Source: Litchfieldia stipae (GTDB taxonomy: Bacteria > Bacillota > Bacilli > Bacillales > Bacillaceae_L). From it: DNA of 64,000 nt. The notes beneath the pieces were generated by a model, which saw only the letters and a program-made list of their open reading frames with translations, did no database searches and was not told where the DNA came from. Below, piece by piece: positions 53,285 through 63,070 of this stretch; within the stretch, counting starts at the first letter, position 1, and each line of letters starts with the position of its first letter. A program made the translations under genes and the position numbers. The stretch spans positions 62,001 to 126,000 of the forward strand of contig NZ_JACYHA010000002.1 in the NCBI RefSeq assembly GCF_014837155.1, read 5' to 3'.

Positions 53285-54289
53285 TTGACTACTCTACCAA
53301 AAGTGAATGAGTTAGGATTTTTCGAAATTCGTTTAGAGTCAATTGGAGGTTTAGGTGCCAATTTGGCTGGTAAGATGTTATCAGAGGATGGCGTCGTTGG
53401 GAACGGACTAAATGGAGTCGGATTTTCTTCGTATGGCTCAGAAAAAAAAGGCTCTCCTGTTAAAGCACATATTCGTTTCTGTGATCCTGATACTAACATT
53501 CGAGACACCACACCTATTGAACGTCCTCATGTAGTTGGCATTTTCCATGATGCCCTTTTCAAAACACTCAATTGTACTAGTGGAATTTACAGTGACAGCA
53601 CCATTTTAGTTAACTCAAAGAAAACGCCTGATAAACTGAAGGAGTTACTGGCTATTCAAGGTGGAACAATTGCAGTTATAGATGCAACTGAAATCGCTTT
53701 AGATGAACAAACGAAAGTTAACACAGCTATGCTCGGTGCTCTCTATCGGGTACTAGACTTCTTAGATCCAGAATCTATGAAACAAACAATCCGTCGCACA
53801 TTTGAAACGAAATACCCATATTTAGTAGAGCCGAATTTACGAACGTTTGAACGAGGATTTAACGAGGTAGTATTTAAGACCTTCACACCTGCAATTGGTT
53901 CAGCAGCTGCACCTTTTAAGAGAGCAGAATCAGCTCTTGGATATGAGACCCAACCTATTGGGGGGACAGTGATTAATCCTGGAAATAGTATTTTAAAAGA
54001 TTTAAGTATATCTCGAGCGGGTATGCTCCCTCATTTCCATGAAAACAAATGTATTAATTGTGCTGCGTGTGACACTGCCTGCCCAGACTTTTGCTTTGTT
54101 TGGGAAGAAAAAGAAGACAAACGTGGTCGACCACAAATGTTCTTGAAGGGTATTGACTACCAATATTGTAAAGGTTGTTTAAAATGTGTTCAAGCCTGTC
54201 CTGTGGAAGCGCTTACTGACGAAAGAGAGCTTGATGACGGTTATGCAGAAGCGAATCGTGTCCCCCATTTATTTGATTTAGTTAAATAG
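53285..54289 (+). CDS. 2-oxoacid:ferredoxin oxidoreductase, gamma plus 4Fe-4S (delta) subunit
   Basis: A 334-residue fusion. The N-terminal gamma domain (about 1-200, FFEIRLESIGGLGANLAGKM) is followed by a ferredoxin-like domain with two 4Fe-4S motifs, CINCAACDTACPDFC and CKGCLKCVQACP. It passes electrons from the thiamine active site of the partner subunit to ferredoxin. TTG start behind GGAGG. It is followed after 26 bases by the alpha/beta subunit gene. Aerobic Bacillus mostly use dehydrogenase complexes, so this enzyme suggests a low-oxygen or reductive branch; the 2-oxoacid is unknown. Confidence 0.88.
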   Translation: MTTLPKVNELGFFEIRLESIGGLGANLAGKMLSEDGVVGNGLNGVGFSSYGSEKKGSPVKAHIRFCDPDTNIRDTTPIERPHVVGIFHDALFKTLNCTSGIYSDSTILVNSKKTPDKLKELLAIQGGTIAVIDATEIALDEQTKVNTAMLGALYRVLDFLDPESMKQTIRRTFETKYPYLVEPNLRTFERGFNEVVFKTFTPAIGSAAAPFKRAESALGYETQPIGGTVINPGNSILKDLSISRAGMLPHFHENKCINCAACDTACPDFCFVWEEKEDKRGRPQMFLKGIDYQYCKGCLKCVQACPVEALTDERELDDGYAEANRVPHLFDLVK

Positions 54290-54315
54290 TTAAACGAATG
54301 AAAGGTGGCAACCAA

Positions 54316-56628
54316 ATGTCAATCGATTTTAAAAGTGAAAAGAATAGACCACAGCAAGGAACTGTAGAACAAAGCATTGTGTTTGAGTCTGGAAATGAAA
54401 TGGCAGCTTATGCTGCACATCAAATCAATTACCATGTCATGGGCTATTATCCTATCTCCCCTTCTACGGAGGTTGCGCAGTTTTTAGATGGGATGAAAGC
54501 TAAGGGGGAGCATGATATCGTCTTAATACCTGCTGACGGGGAACATGGTTCTGCAGGGATATGCTATGGTGCTTCTACTGGTGGTGGGAGAGTATTTAAT
54601 GCTACTAGTGCAAATGGGTTCTTATATATGTTAGAACAACTACCGGTTCAATCAGGCACACGTTTTCCGATGGTATTGAACCTTGTCAATCGTTCTGTGT
54701 CTGGTCCTTTAAATATTCATGGTGATCACTCTGATTTATATTTTGCTTTGAATACTGGTTGGCCAATTTTAATGGCTCGTGATCCACAAATTGTTTATGA
54801 TATGAACCTTATGGCAATTAAGTTAGCTGAAGATCCTGAGGTTCGACTTCCAGTCATCGTTTCTTTTGATGGTTATTTTACTTCCCATCAAAAGCGTCGT
54901 GTTAGTGTGATTAAGGAGAAAACAGATGTTCAGAAATTTATCGGAAAAGCACCAACAAATTTCCCTCATGCTCTAGATCGGGAAAATCCAGTAACAATTG
55001 GTCCATATATGAATGAGCCTGATTATATTAATAACTGTTATCAACAATCTGAAGCGATGTATAAGGCAGAGGAAGTATTTGAAAGAATATCAAAAGAGTA
55101 TGCCCTTTTAACTGGTAGAGAATATCCTGTCTTAGATTTATATAAGATGGATGATGCCGAGGTAGCAGTTTTCATGTTGAATTCTGCTGCAGAGGTATGT
55201 AAAGATGTCGTCGATCGCCTTCGTAAAAATGGAATCAAGGCAGGAGTGATTTCTCCAAATATGATTCGACCATTCCCTCAAAAACAGCTGGCTAAAATAT
55301 TGGAACATGTAAAAGCTGTGACTGTTGGAGACCGCGCTGATTCATATGGTGCACATGGAGGAAATATGGCACTTGAAGTGCGTGCGGCATTACAAACGTA
55401 TGGAAATAGTAAGACAAAGGTTGTCAATCGAGTCTATGGTTTAGGTGGAAAAGACTTCTATTCTGATGATGCTGAGCATTTCTTCCAATTAGCACTAGAA
55501 GCAGCTGCTACAGGGTTAGTTGAGAAGCCATTTGATTATTTTGGTCATACTCCTGGTAACCCAGAATTAGCACCAAAACGTGTTGTGAATCCTTTGAAAA
55601 AAGAGGATTTAAATACAGGACTCATTCAGGTAACTCCTAATGAGGAGTCGGGTGAATTAAAAGTGAAAATTCCACCTTTAAGAAGTTTGACAAAGAAACC
55701 AAAACGGATTGCTTCTGGGCATGGGGCTTGTCCTGGTTGTGGTATATTCTCTGGTTTAGAGTTATTCTTTAAAGGGATTGAAGGAGATATAGTCGCATTA
55801 TTCCATACAGGCTGTGCAATGGTAGTTACCACAGGTTATCCATATAGTTCACATAAGGCTACTTATATTCACAATTTGTTCCAAAATGGATCTGCTACAT
55901 TATCAGGTCTTGTTGAAATGTTCCATGAAAGGAAACGTCGTGGTGAATTTGAAGAGCTTGGCTTAAGCGATGATTTTACCTTTGTAATGGTTACAGGTGA
56001 TGGTGGTATGGATATTGGTATGGGGCCAGCGATCGGAACTGCGTTACGTAATCATAAAATGATTATTCTTGAGTATGATAATGAAGGCTATATGAATACC
56101 GGTAGCCAGCTCTCCTACTCTACTCCTATGGGACATATGACCAGTACTTCAAATGTGGGAAGTTTTCAAAATGGTAAACCGTTCCATCATAAAGATACAG
56201 CCCAAATTATGGCTGCTACCCATATTCCATATGTATTTACTGGAACGGAAGCATTTGATCGTGATCTATTGAAAAAAGCAGCAAAAGCACAGTGGTATGC
56301 GAATAACGAGGGATTGGTATATGGGAAAATCTTGATCACATGTCCATTAAACTGGAAATCTAAGGATGAATTGGGGCAAACAATTGTAGAAGCTGCTGTA
56401 AACTCCTGCTTCTTCCCTCTCTATGAAGTAGAGCATGGCATTACAACAATCACCTATGATCCTGAAGCAAAGAAAAAACGTATCGATGTTTCCGGCTGGT
56501 TAGAGCTCATGGGTAAAACAAAGCATTTACTAAAAGACAATAGCAAGCAAATGCTTCACATGTTTGAAACTGAGGTAGAACGTCGATGGAATCAATTGAA
56601 GGCAAAGCATGATAGTCCTTATCTGTAA
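54316..56628 (+). CDS. 2-oxoacid:ferredoxin oxidoreductase, alpha-beta fusion subunit
   Basis: A 770-residue protein. The alpha part (about 20-440) has the pyrimidine domain (GYYPISPSTEVAQFLDGM, ADGEHGSAGICYGASTGGGR) and domain II. The beta part (about 460-770) has GHGACPGCGIF and the thiamine pyrophosphate/Mg motif GDGGMDIGMG with the Asn in YDNEGYMNTG. It decarboxylates a 2-oxoacid to an acyl-CoA with ferredoxin reduction. The start at 54316 follows AAGGTGG. Confidence 0.88.
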   Translation: MSIDFKSEKNRPQQGTVEQSIVFESGNEMAAYAAHQINYHVMGYYPISPSTEVAQFLDGMKAKGEHDIVLIPADGEHGSAGICYGASTGGGRVFNATSANGFLYMLEQLPVQSGTRFPMVLNLVNRSVSGPLNIHGDHSDLYFALNTGWPILMARDPQIVYDMNLMAIKLAEDPEVRLPVIVSFDGYFTSHQKRRVSVIKEKTDVQKFIGKAPTNFPHALDRENPVTIGPYMNEPDYINNCYQQSEAMYKAEEVFERISKEYALLTGREYPVLDLYKMDDAEVAVFMLNSAAEVCKDVVDRLRKNGIKAGVISPNMIRPFPQKQLAKILEHVKAVTVGDRADSYGAHGGNMALEVRAALQTYGNSKTKVVNRVYGLGGKDFYSDDAEHFFQLALEAAATGLVEKPFDYFGHTPGNPELAPKRVVNPLKKEDLNTGLIQVTPNEESGELKVKIPPLRSLTKKPKRIASGHGACPGCGIFSGLELFFKGIEGDIVALFHTGCAMVVTTGYPYSSHKATYIHNLFQNGSATLSGLVEMFHERKRRGEFEELGLSDDFTFVMVTGDGGMDIGMGPAIGTALRNHKMIILEYDNEGYMNTGSQLSYSTPMGHMTSTSNVGSFQNGKPFHHKDTAQIMAATHIPYVFTGTEAFDRDLLKKAAKAQWYANNEGLVYGKILITCPLNWKSKDELGQTIVEAAVNSCFFPLYEVEHGITTITYDPEAKKKRIDVSGWLELMGKTKHLLKDNSKQMLHMFETEVERRWNQLKAKHDSPYL

Positions 56629-56652
56629 ACTGTTTGTATATAAAACAAAGCT

Positions 56653-56690
56653 ACACGACATTTCTTCTGAAATGTCGTGTGCTCTTTTAT
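56653..56690 (+). terminator. Rho-independent terminator
   Basis: Perfect 12-bp arms ACACGACATTTC and GAAATGTCGTGT around TTCT, then T-rich, behind the oxidoreductase genes. Confidence 0.8.
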
Positions 56691-56786
56691 TTATCGTTTT
56701 ACTATATCCTATTTTAAAAATCTAGTAGAAATTGAAAATGATTCGTCTTTATGATCATCCAAACCTGGGTGTCGAAATTTAATCTT

Positions 56787-58286
56787 TCAATTCAGTACAA
56801 ATTCCTTTTCAAATAACCCTAGTGATTTTGCTGTGGAAGCATGAATTTGTTGCAAGAGCTCTGGATGATCCATTAATGTCATACCATAGGACGGTATCAT
56901 TTCGATAATCTTCTGCTCCCATTCGAGCATGCGCTCAGGAAAACATCTTTTGATTATCTCAAGCATGACATGTACGGCTGTTGAAGCACCTGGAGAAGCC
57001 CCTAATAGTGCCGCAATCGAACCATCTGCTGATGTAATTACTTCCGTACCAAATTGAAGTGTTCCCTTTCCACTTTCTTCTGTATCTTTGATAACTTGAA
57101 CACGTTGACCAGCTACAATCAAATCCCAATCCTCTGCTTTTGCATTTGGAATAAATTCTCGTAACTCTTCCATCCGTTGCTCCTTTGTTAGCATTACTTG
57201 CTGAATCAAGTATTTAGTTAGAGCCAATTCTTTCGCTCCTGCTGCTAACATTGTTAATACATTATCTAATTTAACAGAAGTAATTAAATCAAACATTGAA
57301 CCATTTTTTAAGAATTTTGGAGAAAAACCGGCAAATGGTCCAAAAAGTAATGATTTCTTATTATCTATAAATCTTGTATCTAGATGTGGGACAGACATTG
57401 GTGGCGCACCAACCTTAGCTTTACCATATACTTTTGCATGATGCTGTGCTACTACCTCAGGCTTATTACACACCATAAAAATACCGCTTACCGGAAATCC
57501 ACCAATATGCTTTCCTTCTGGAATTCCTGATTTCTGCAACAAATGTAGGCTTCCGCCACCACAACCAATGAATACGAACTTAGCTGTTTGTGTGACAATC
57601 GTACCGTTGCCTTTCCGTACCTTCACTTCCCACAAACCATCTTTTCGACGTTTAATATCATTGACACTGTGATTATATTTTATTTCAACTTGTTTACTCT
57701 TTAAATGATCAAATAACTTTCTAGTTAACTCTCCGAAATTGACATCTGTTCCATCATCAATTTTTGTTGCAGCAATGGGTTCCTTTATTTCACGATCCTT
57801 CATAATGAGAGGAATCCATTCCATTAGCTTCTCTGGTTTATCTGAAAATTCCATTCCTTGGAATAATGGATTTTTTGAGAGCGCTTCAAAACGTCTCTTC
57901 AAAAAGTTAACATTTTGCTCCCCATGGACAAAGCTCATATGTGGTAATGGCATAATAAAGTCCTGAGGTTTTCCAATCAGTTTTTTCTTTACAAGATATG
58001 ACCAGAACTGTAATGATACCTGAAACTGTTCATTAATATTTATTGCTTTACTAATATCAATAGTTCCATCTGGTTTTTCGACGGTATAATTAAGCTCACA
58101 AAGTGCCGCATGGCCTGTACCTGCATTATTCCATTCGTTTGAACTTTCTTCTCCTGATTTTGCTAGCTTCTCAAATACTTTAATTTTAAATTCTGGTACT
58201 AATTGTTTTAGGAGTGTTCCTAAAGTCGCACTCATGATTCCTGCGCCAATTAAAATGACGTCTGTATTAGTTTCTCTGCTGCTCAT
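56787..58286 (-). CDS. mqo: Malate:quinone oxidoreductase
   Basis: A 499-residue FAD enzyme that oxidises malate to oxaloacetate and reduces quinone at the membrane face. The FAD motif is [14 protein letters not shown]. Family stretches are [37 protein letters not shown] and [18 protein letters not shown]. Start ATG 58286 behind AAAGGTTGGT. It supplements or replaces NAD-linked malate dehydrogenase. It lies convergent with the 2-oxoacid oxidoreductase genes. Confidence 0.95.
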   Translation of the reverse strand: MSSRETNTDVILIGAGIMSATLGTLLKQLVPEFKIKVFEKLAKSGEESSNEWNNAGTGHAALCELNYTVEKPDGTIDISKAININEQFQVSLQFWSYLVKKKLIGKPQDFIMPLPHMSFVHGEQNVNFLKRRFEALSKNPLFQGMEFSDKPEKLMEWIPLIMKDREIKEPIAATKIDDGTDVNFGELTRKLFDHLKSKQVEIKYNHSVNDIKRRKDGLWEVKVRKGNGTIVTQTAKFVFIGCGGGSLHLLQKSGIPEGKHIGGFPVSGIFMVCNKPEVVAQHHAKVYGKAKVGAPPMSVPHLDTRFIDNKKSLLFGPFAGFSPKFLKNGSMFDLITSVKLDNVLTMLAAGAKELALTKYLIQQVMLTKEQRMEELREFIPNAKAEDWDLIVAGQRVQVIKDTEESGKGTLQFGTEVITSADGSIAALLGASPGASTAVHVMLEIIKRCFPERMLEWEQKIIEMIPSYGMTLMDHPELLQQIHASTAKSLGLFEKEFVLN

Positions 58287-58468
58287 ATTTACCAACCTTT
58301 TCCTATCAAATTTTCAGATCAGATGTAAGAGTCACACTAAACTAATGCGCAACCTGTTACACATTTAAAGTAGCAATTGTAACCATATCAAAGTCTATAA
58401 TAATCCAATCATAGAATAGTATATCTACTATTATATGATAATTATGAATAATTTAAAAGGTGGAAAAC

Positions 58469-58513
58469 ATGAAGTCTTATGTAAACAAGCTAAAAACACT
58501 CAAAAACAGATAA
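58469..58513 (+). CDS. Possible 14-residue peptide
   Basis: ATG 58469 opens MKSYVNKLKTLKNR, a basic 14-residue reading frame with AAAGGTGG five bases before it and a terminator 3 bases after the stop. It could be a real mini-gene or chance. Confidence 0.3.
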   Translation: MKSYVNKLKTLKNR

Positions 58514-58515
58514 AA

Positions 58516-58560
58516 ATCAAAGCCTAAACCTCTATTTATTGAGGGTTTAAGCTTTGATTT
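58516..58560. terminator. Bidirectional terminator
   Basis: Long imperfect arms around ATCAAAGCCTAAACC and GGTTTAAGCTTTGAT. It closes the ydjI-like gene on the minus strand and would also end any transcript of the 14-residue frame. Confidence 0.7.
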
Positions 58561-58572
58561 TGGTTAATATGG

Positions 58573-59568
58573 TTAAATTAATTTTTGCCCACAATTAGGA
58601 CAGAAGTTCGCACCAGTTGTTTTTTGTCCACAGTTTGGACAGAAATTAGGTTTCTTTCTTTCCTCAGTTGGTGGAGTAGCTGGTTGTTGTGATTGGTTTT
58701 GTTGTTCTTGTTTTGGTTGTTGATTCTGATTCATATTTTTCATCATTTCATTCGCTATATTCATACCCATCATCATACCAGCCATATCAGCTGCTGCTCC
58801 TCCTCCAGATACTTTACCAGAAGAGATCCCTTCAGTCATAGATACTTGTTTGAACTTTTCAAGGTCTCCAATCATTCCATGAGAAGCTGTTTTGGTAATC
58901 ATATCCTGAATCTCCTTAGGATAGTTAAAGCTCATAATTGTAAATTCAGTAATTGTTAAACCCGAATCAAGAATCTGCATATCAAGATCTTCCTTGATAC
59001 CTTTTCCAATCTCAAAGGAGTTTGCTTGGAGGTTGAACATATTCTTCCCTTCTCTAGAAATCCATTTCATCAATAGTTGATCAAGAATGGAAGTGATTCT
59101 AATCTTAACATCCTCAACAAGATAGCTATTTTTAATGCCTGCAATTTTATCGATTAACGCAACATAGTCATTTACTTTAAAACTAAAGGTTCCATTTGCA
59201 CGAATGGGCATCCCGCCTGGAAATTCGGGAGTAGGAATGTTAATTGCGTTTTTAGTTCCCCATTTGACAATAAATTCTTTTGTATTTACAAATAAGACTT
59301 CTACTCTCATTCCACTGTTGAATCCAAATTTGAAACCTTTTAAAGTGGATAAAAATGGGATGATCTGTGATTCAATGTTATACTCCCCATCCTCTTGAAA
59401 GATTCCTTCGATTTTTCCATTATTTAGAAAGATCGCATCTTGACCAGGACGAATAAGTAGTTTACTACCTTTCTTAATCTCCTGATTGCTCCATTTCCAG
59501 AAGATCATGTCATCACGGAATTCTTCCCACTCTACCACATTTGCAAATTGATTCCTAAAAAAAACCAT
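58573..59568 (-). CDS. ydjI: SPFH-domain protein with C-terminal zinc ribbons (YdjI-like)
   Basis: A 331-residue protein: an SPFH/virion-core-like domain (residues 1 to about 210, VRVEVLF-type strands and FSFKVNDYVALIDKIAG), a Gly/Met-rich stretch (GGGAAADMAGMMMGMNIANE), a Gln-rich linker and two zinc ribbons (FCPNCGQKTTG, FCPNCGQKLI). In B. subtilis YdjI gathers PspA at the membrane. Last gene of the pspA-ydjG-ydjH-ydjI order seen here. Start ATG behind AAAGGATTG. Confidence 0.85.
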   Translation of the reverse strand: MVFFRNQFANVVEWEEFRDDMIFWKWSNQEIKKGSKLLIRPGQDAIFLNNGKIEGIFQEDGEYNIESQIIPFLSTLKGFKFGFNSGMRVEVLFVNTKEFIVKWGTKNAINIPTPEFPGGMPIRANGTFSFKVNDYVALIDKIAGIKNSYLVEDVKIRITSILDQLLMKWISREGKNMFNLQANSFEIGKGIKEDLDMQILDSGLTITEFTIMSFNYPKEIQDMITKTASHGMIGDLEKFKQVSMTEGISSGKVSGGGAAADMAGMMMGMNIANEMMKNMNQNQQPKQEQQNQSQQPATPPTEERKKPNFCPNCGQKTTGANFCPNCGQKLI

Positions 59569-59612
59569 AGATATCTCAATCCTTTCGTTCGGTCTAGTCC
59601 GTATATTAACTT

Positions 59613-60404
59613 TTAAAAACTACCTCGGCTTCCACTATGTGAGTGTCCACCTCTTGTTATTCCTCCACCGCTACCTCCACCTCCACCAGAATTATTAGAA
59701 GGTTTCTTCCGCTTAGAGACTGAGGTCCTTATATAAGTATCTCTTTGATTAACGACTTTCGAATTATTTGGATCGATATAGGTTCGGTCATTGACTGTGA
59801 CCTTTCCTCCTGTATTAAAAACCATAACTGAAATCACCACTCCGGCAATTACTAAAGACAATAAGATTTGAAACCACAGCTTAAATAATATATTCTCTGG
59901 GTTAACTCCAGGTCGTATTCCCATATACTCGTAGGAGGTTTCGATAAAAGTAGAAGCTGCTCCAACATAATCCCCGTTTGATAAGGCTGGGGTAATCTTA
60001 TCACGGATAAGATCTAATCTGCTATCATCTAAATAGGTTTTAGCTTTATAAAATCCAGCTAAATAGATTTCCCTATGTTCCATATCAACAGTCAGAATCG
60101 CAGTATTCCCATGAGGTTTGTCGTAGCCTAATGCTTTCTCATCGTAAAAATCCTGCATGAATTCAACAACATTTTTCCCTTCTGTATCATTAGTAGTTAA
60201 AATGATAAAATCCGTTTGTCTCTCTTCACCATACGTATTTGCTAGTTGTTCTAGTTCCGCTTCTTCCCCAGCTGTTAAAAGATCAGCGTAGTCATAAATC
60301 TTCTGATTGGCTTCAGCAGCAAAGACATTACTAAAAAAAGTAGAATAAATGAGTAAAATGGCAATGAATGAAAAAAGGACTTTGAAAGCTCTTTGTCTAA
60401 TCAT
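59613..60404 (-). CDS. ydjH: TPM-domain membrane protein (YdjH-like)
   Basis: A 263-residue protein with a signal peptide (about 1-29), a TPM domain outside the membrane (YDYADLLTAGEEAELEQLAN, GNTAILTVDMEHREIYLAGF), a transmembrane helix about 185-207 and a cytoplasmic Gly/Ser-rich tail with GGGGGSGGG. Its start overlaps the stop of the YdjG-like gene (TAATG), so the two are coupled. Part of the envelope-stress operon. Confidence 0.85.
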   Translation of the reverse strand: MIRQRAFKVLFSFIAILLIYSTFFSNVFAAEANQKIYDYADLLTAGEEAELEQLANTYGEERQTDFIILTTNDTEGKNVVEFMQDFYDEKALGYDKPHGNTAILTVDMEHREIYLAGFYKAKTYLDDSRLDLIRDKITPALSNGDYVGAASTFIETSYEYMGIRPGVNPENILFKLWFQILLSLVIAGVVISVMVFNTGGKVTVNDRTYIDPNNSKVVNQRDTYIRTSVSKRKKPSNNSGGGGGSGGGITRGGHSHSGSRGSF

Positions 60405-61429
60405 TATAATCCTCCTTTCATAAAGTAGGAGAGTAAAAATAGGATTATAAATGAGCTTCCGGCAATACCACTAAACCATGTCGCTACTTTTTTTGAACTA
60501 ATTGGTGGTTTACCAACCACTTTTCCTGTTTGCCCATTCATAGCAAATGTATGTTCTTGTTGGTCAAAGTCATAATAGATCATCCAGACTGGTAATAAGA
60601 TATATGAACTTCGTGTTTTTGATGTATCTACATGTTTTTTATTATAGCGTACGGTTGAATAACCTTTCGTTGTTGAACTGATAAAGGAGTCGATATAACT
60701 CGATATTTTCGATTTTACTCGTGAAAAAAGTTCTTCATCATCAAAGCCATATTTTTCTGCTATATATCCTGCGAGATATGGTGTTTTAAACTCCTTCAAA
60801 TGGCTATAATCATAAGGTTCTAACTTATCCATGAGCTCGTCACTCATTTTTTCTGAAGCATCAACAGGCACTTTCAAATAATTGAGGTTGATATCTCTGA
60901 ATACTTCGTAATACTTTGTTTCAGTAACAATGTAATCCCCGCTTGTGTACGTACGTACTTTTGTTGCTGCAGCTTCTACCTTTGCTTTGCTATTTAAATC
61001 ATAGATCCAAAAAGGTACATAAATGCCTGTAATCTCCTTTACACGATCAGCAGTCATAAATCCTTTTGGAGTTAATATTCCGTTTTTACACCATTTTCGA
61101 AAAGCTTGCATGGCTTCTTCTTTACTGATGGTAAATGGAATGACCTTCGCGGGAGCTAATACGCCGGATATTCGATCGGCTAGTACGACAGCTGCTCCAC
61201 AAAAGCTACATCTTGTTGCTGAGGTTTCGGCTTCAGTGATTACTACAGCTCCACAATTTTCACATTGATATTCTTTTGCTTCATCTTCAGAAAAAGTTGT
61301 TGTAATAAACTCTTCATTAAAGTCCTCGATATTGTCTTTTCTTCCACAGCTTTGACAGGATAATTTGCCTGTTTCACTATCAAAGTTCATGTCAGATCCA
61401 CAGTTAGGACATTTATAATGAATGACCAT
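60404..61429 (-). CDS. ydjG: Zinc-ribbon membrane protein (YdjG-like)
   Basis: A 341-residue protein with two N-terminal TFIIB-type zinc ribbons (CPNCGSDMNF..CQSCG and CENCGAVV..CSFCG), a middle domain of unknown function (IPFTISKEEAMQAFRKW, GIYVPFWIYDL) and one C-terminal transmembrane helix (about 318-336). In B. subtilis YdjG and YdjH form a membrane complex needed to place PspA. Start ATG 61429 behind AGAGGTG. Confidence 0.85.
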   Translation of the reverse strand: MVIHYKCPNCGSDMNFDSETGKLSCQSCGRKDNIEDFNEEFITTTFSEDEAKEYQCENCGAVVITEAETSATRCSFCGAAVVLADRISGVLAPAKVIPFTISKEEAMQAFRKWCKNGILTPKGFMTADRVKEITGIYVPFWIYDLNSKAKVEAAATKVRTYTSGDYIVTETKYYEVFRDINLNYLKVPVDASEKMSDELMDKLEPYDYSHLKEFKTPYLAGYIAEKYGFDDEELFSRVKSKISSYIDSFISSTTKGYSTVRYNKKHVDTSKTRSSYILLPVWMIYYDFDQQEHTFAMNGQTGKVVGKPPISSKKVATWFSGIAGSSFIILFLLSYFMKGGL

Positions 61430-61458
61430 TTTCTTCACCTCTTACATATGTTGTTTTG

Positions 61459-62016
61459 TTAAATGTCAAATCGGTCCTTACGTAGTTCAGCAAGTGCCTC
61501 TGCCTCAGCTAGTTCACGTTCAACCTGCTCTTCTAAATGTTCAAATTTTGAGGTTGTATTAGCTGAAGATTTCGTTTTTGTGAGAATTGTCTTATTTTTA
61601 AGAGTGTTAGCTCTTGATTGCAGGTCTGTGAGGTCAGTTGTTAGCTTATCGTTTATTTGTTTTAGTTGGCTGGTATTAATCATAGCAGTTTCATACGCTT
61701 GTTGAAGTACTACACTTTTGTTCGTAGCTTCAGCTTTTTTCTCTAAAAATTTCCTTGCCCCTTCATCATTGCCGTCTTCAATTGACTTCATCGCATATCT
61801 TTCGAATTTGTTTATTTCTGCTTTGCAGTCATCTAACAATCTTTTTGCACGCTTTTCTTGTTCAATCATTGTCGTCATTTCAGCATTTACTTGACGTAAG
61901 TCTATACTTATGGTCCTTAAATACTCGTTTAATAGTTGTTCAGGTTTTTCTGCTTTTTCTAGAAGGGGGCTGATATTACTTGCCATAATGGTTTTAAATC
62001 TTTTAATGACGCTCAT
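61459..62016 (-). CDS. pspA: PspA/IM30 family phage-shock protein
   Basis: A 185-residue all-helical coiled-coil protein of the PspA/Vipp1 family (begins MSVIKRFKTIMASNI, then LLEKAEKPEQLLNEYLR). It forms oligomers that protect stressed membranes. It is shorter than the 220 residues usual for the family, ending after helix 4-5. Start ATG 62016 behind AAGGAGTG; the longer frame back to 62124 would cover the SigW promoter and is rejected. First gene of the four-gene operon. Confidence 0.9.
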   Translation of the reverse strand: MSVIKRFKTIMASNISPLLEKAEKPEQLLNEYLRTISIDLRQVNAEMTTMIEQEKRAKRLLDDCKAEINKFERYAMKSIEDGNDEGARKFLEKKAEATNKSVVLQQAYETAMINTSQLKQINDKLTTDLTDLQSRANTLKNKTILTKTKSSANTTSKFEHLEEQVERELAEAEALAELRKDRFDI

Positions 62017-62072
62017 GGGACACTCCTTTCTGTCAACATTTAGATTATTCTCTTTCTTAACATAAATATAAG

Positions 62073-62098
62073 TACGTTTGAAATCAATAGAAGTTTCA
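62073..62098 (-). promoter_or_regulatory. SigW promoter of pspA-ydjGHI
   Basis: Minus strand TGAAAC (62093-62098), 16-base spacer, CGTA (62073-62076), the exact SigW consensus. Transcription would start about 50 bases before pspA. Confidence 0.9.
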
Positions 62099-62106
62099 AC
62101 GGTCCA

Positions 62107-62144
62107 TAAAAATGAGCTAACCAATAAAATTGTTGGTTAGCTCA
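62107..62144 (-). terminator. Rho-independent terminator of the phn-PHP operon
   Basis: Perfect 13-bp arms ATGAGCTAACCAA (62112-62124) and TTGGTTAGCTCAT (62132-62144), T-run on the minus strand. Confidence 0.85.
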
Positions 62145-62176
62145 TTTATAGACATATAAATTTTATTATTCATATA

Positions 62177-63037
62177 TTAAGGGTGTGAAAGCTCAATCTT
62201 CCGCTTTAATAGAAGTTCCAAACAATCTTCCCCTAAGTTAAATGTCCCTAAAGGAACTTCGGCATCACCATAGAATCCGTGGAAGTCAGATCCACCAGTC
62301 TGAATAAGATTGTATTGCTCAGCAATTTCTTTTGCTTTTATTTCATCTGCGACATTATGCAAAGGATGCTTTACTTCAATTCCTTCTAACCCCATTTTGG
62401 CCCACTCTCTTGCAGCATCAAAATTATTAAATTGACCAGGATGCGCTAAGACAGGAATCCCATTAGCTTCTCTTATCACTCTTATTGCCTCAATTGCATC
62501 GACATATTCGAGTGGAACATAGGCAATACCGGGTTCTTTGATCGCATTTCCTCTAATGAAGAGCTTTTTATAGAGGTCTCCGTATATTCGATTTGTATAT
62601 CCTTTATCCAGCAAAGCATGCATAATATGTTGTTTGAATACACTAGTTCCACCTTCTGCATAGCTTTGTACTTCTTCCCACGAAAGGTCGTAACCATTTT
62701 TGATCAGCTGCTCTACCATTAAGTAAGACACTTCATTTCGCTTTTCTAAAAAGGGTTGGCAAAGCTTAGAAATGGCAGGATGTCCTGGAGTGATAAATAA
62801 ACCTAAGATATGAGCTCTTGTGTTTCTTTTGTAATCATATGCTGAGATTTCAATGCCTGGGATAATCGTCACTCCGATCTTTTCACCAAATTGCATTGCG
62901 TATTCTAATCCCGCGGTTGTATCGTGGTCAGTAATAGCAAGATGTGTGACATCATTTCGTTTAGCCTGCCATAGAACTTCTTCAATTGTAAAAGAGTTAT
63001 CTGAAATCTTCGTGTGACAATGAAGATCAATCTTCAT
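62177..63037 (-). CDS. PHP-family phosphoesterase, possibly PhnPP-like
   Basis: A 286-residue PHP-domain hydrolase with all four metal motifs: MKIDLHCHTKISD, AITDHDT, LAHPGQFNN and GSDFHGF. The family includes RNase AM/TrpH-type and nucleoside 3',5'-bisphosphate phosphatases. It follows phnL by 33 bases on the same strand and shares its terminator. A PHP-family cyclic phosphodiesterase named PhnPP is known to act on the cyclic ribose phosphate product of C-P lyase, so a role in phosphonate catabolism is a reasonable inference. Start behind GGAGGTGCTAGA. Confidence 0.82.
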   Translation of the reverse strand: MKIDLHCHTKISDNSFTIEEVLWQAKRNDVTHLAITDHDTTAGLEYAMQFGEKIGVTIIPGIEISAYDYKRNTRAHILGLFITPGHPAISKLCQPFLEKRNEVSYLMVEQLIKNGYDLSWEEVQSYAEGGTSVFKQHIMHALLDKGYTNRIYGDLYKKLFIRGNAIKEPGIAYVPLEYVDAIEAIRVIREANGIPVLAHPGQFNNFDAAREWAKMGLEGIEVKHPLHNVADEIKAKEIAEQYNLIQTGGSDFHGFYGDAEVPLGTFNLGEDCLELLLKRKIELSHP

Positions 63038-63070
63038 TCTAGCACCTCCATTTTTGACATTAAATGCTTC

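Noticed and set aside
62017-62124. N-terminal extension of PspA
   Set aside because: It would include the SigW promoter and lacks the PspA start pattern.
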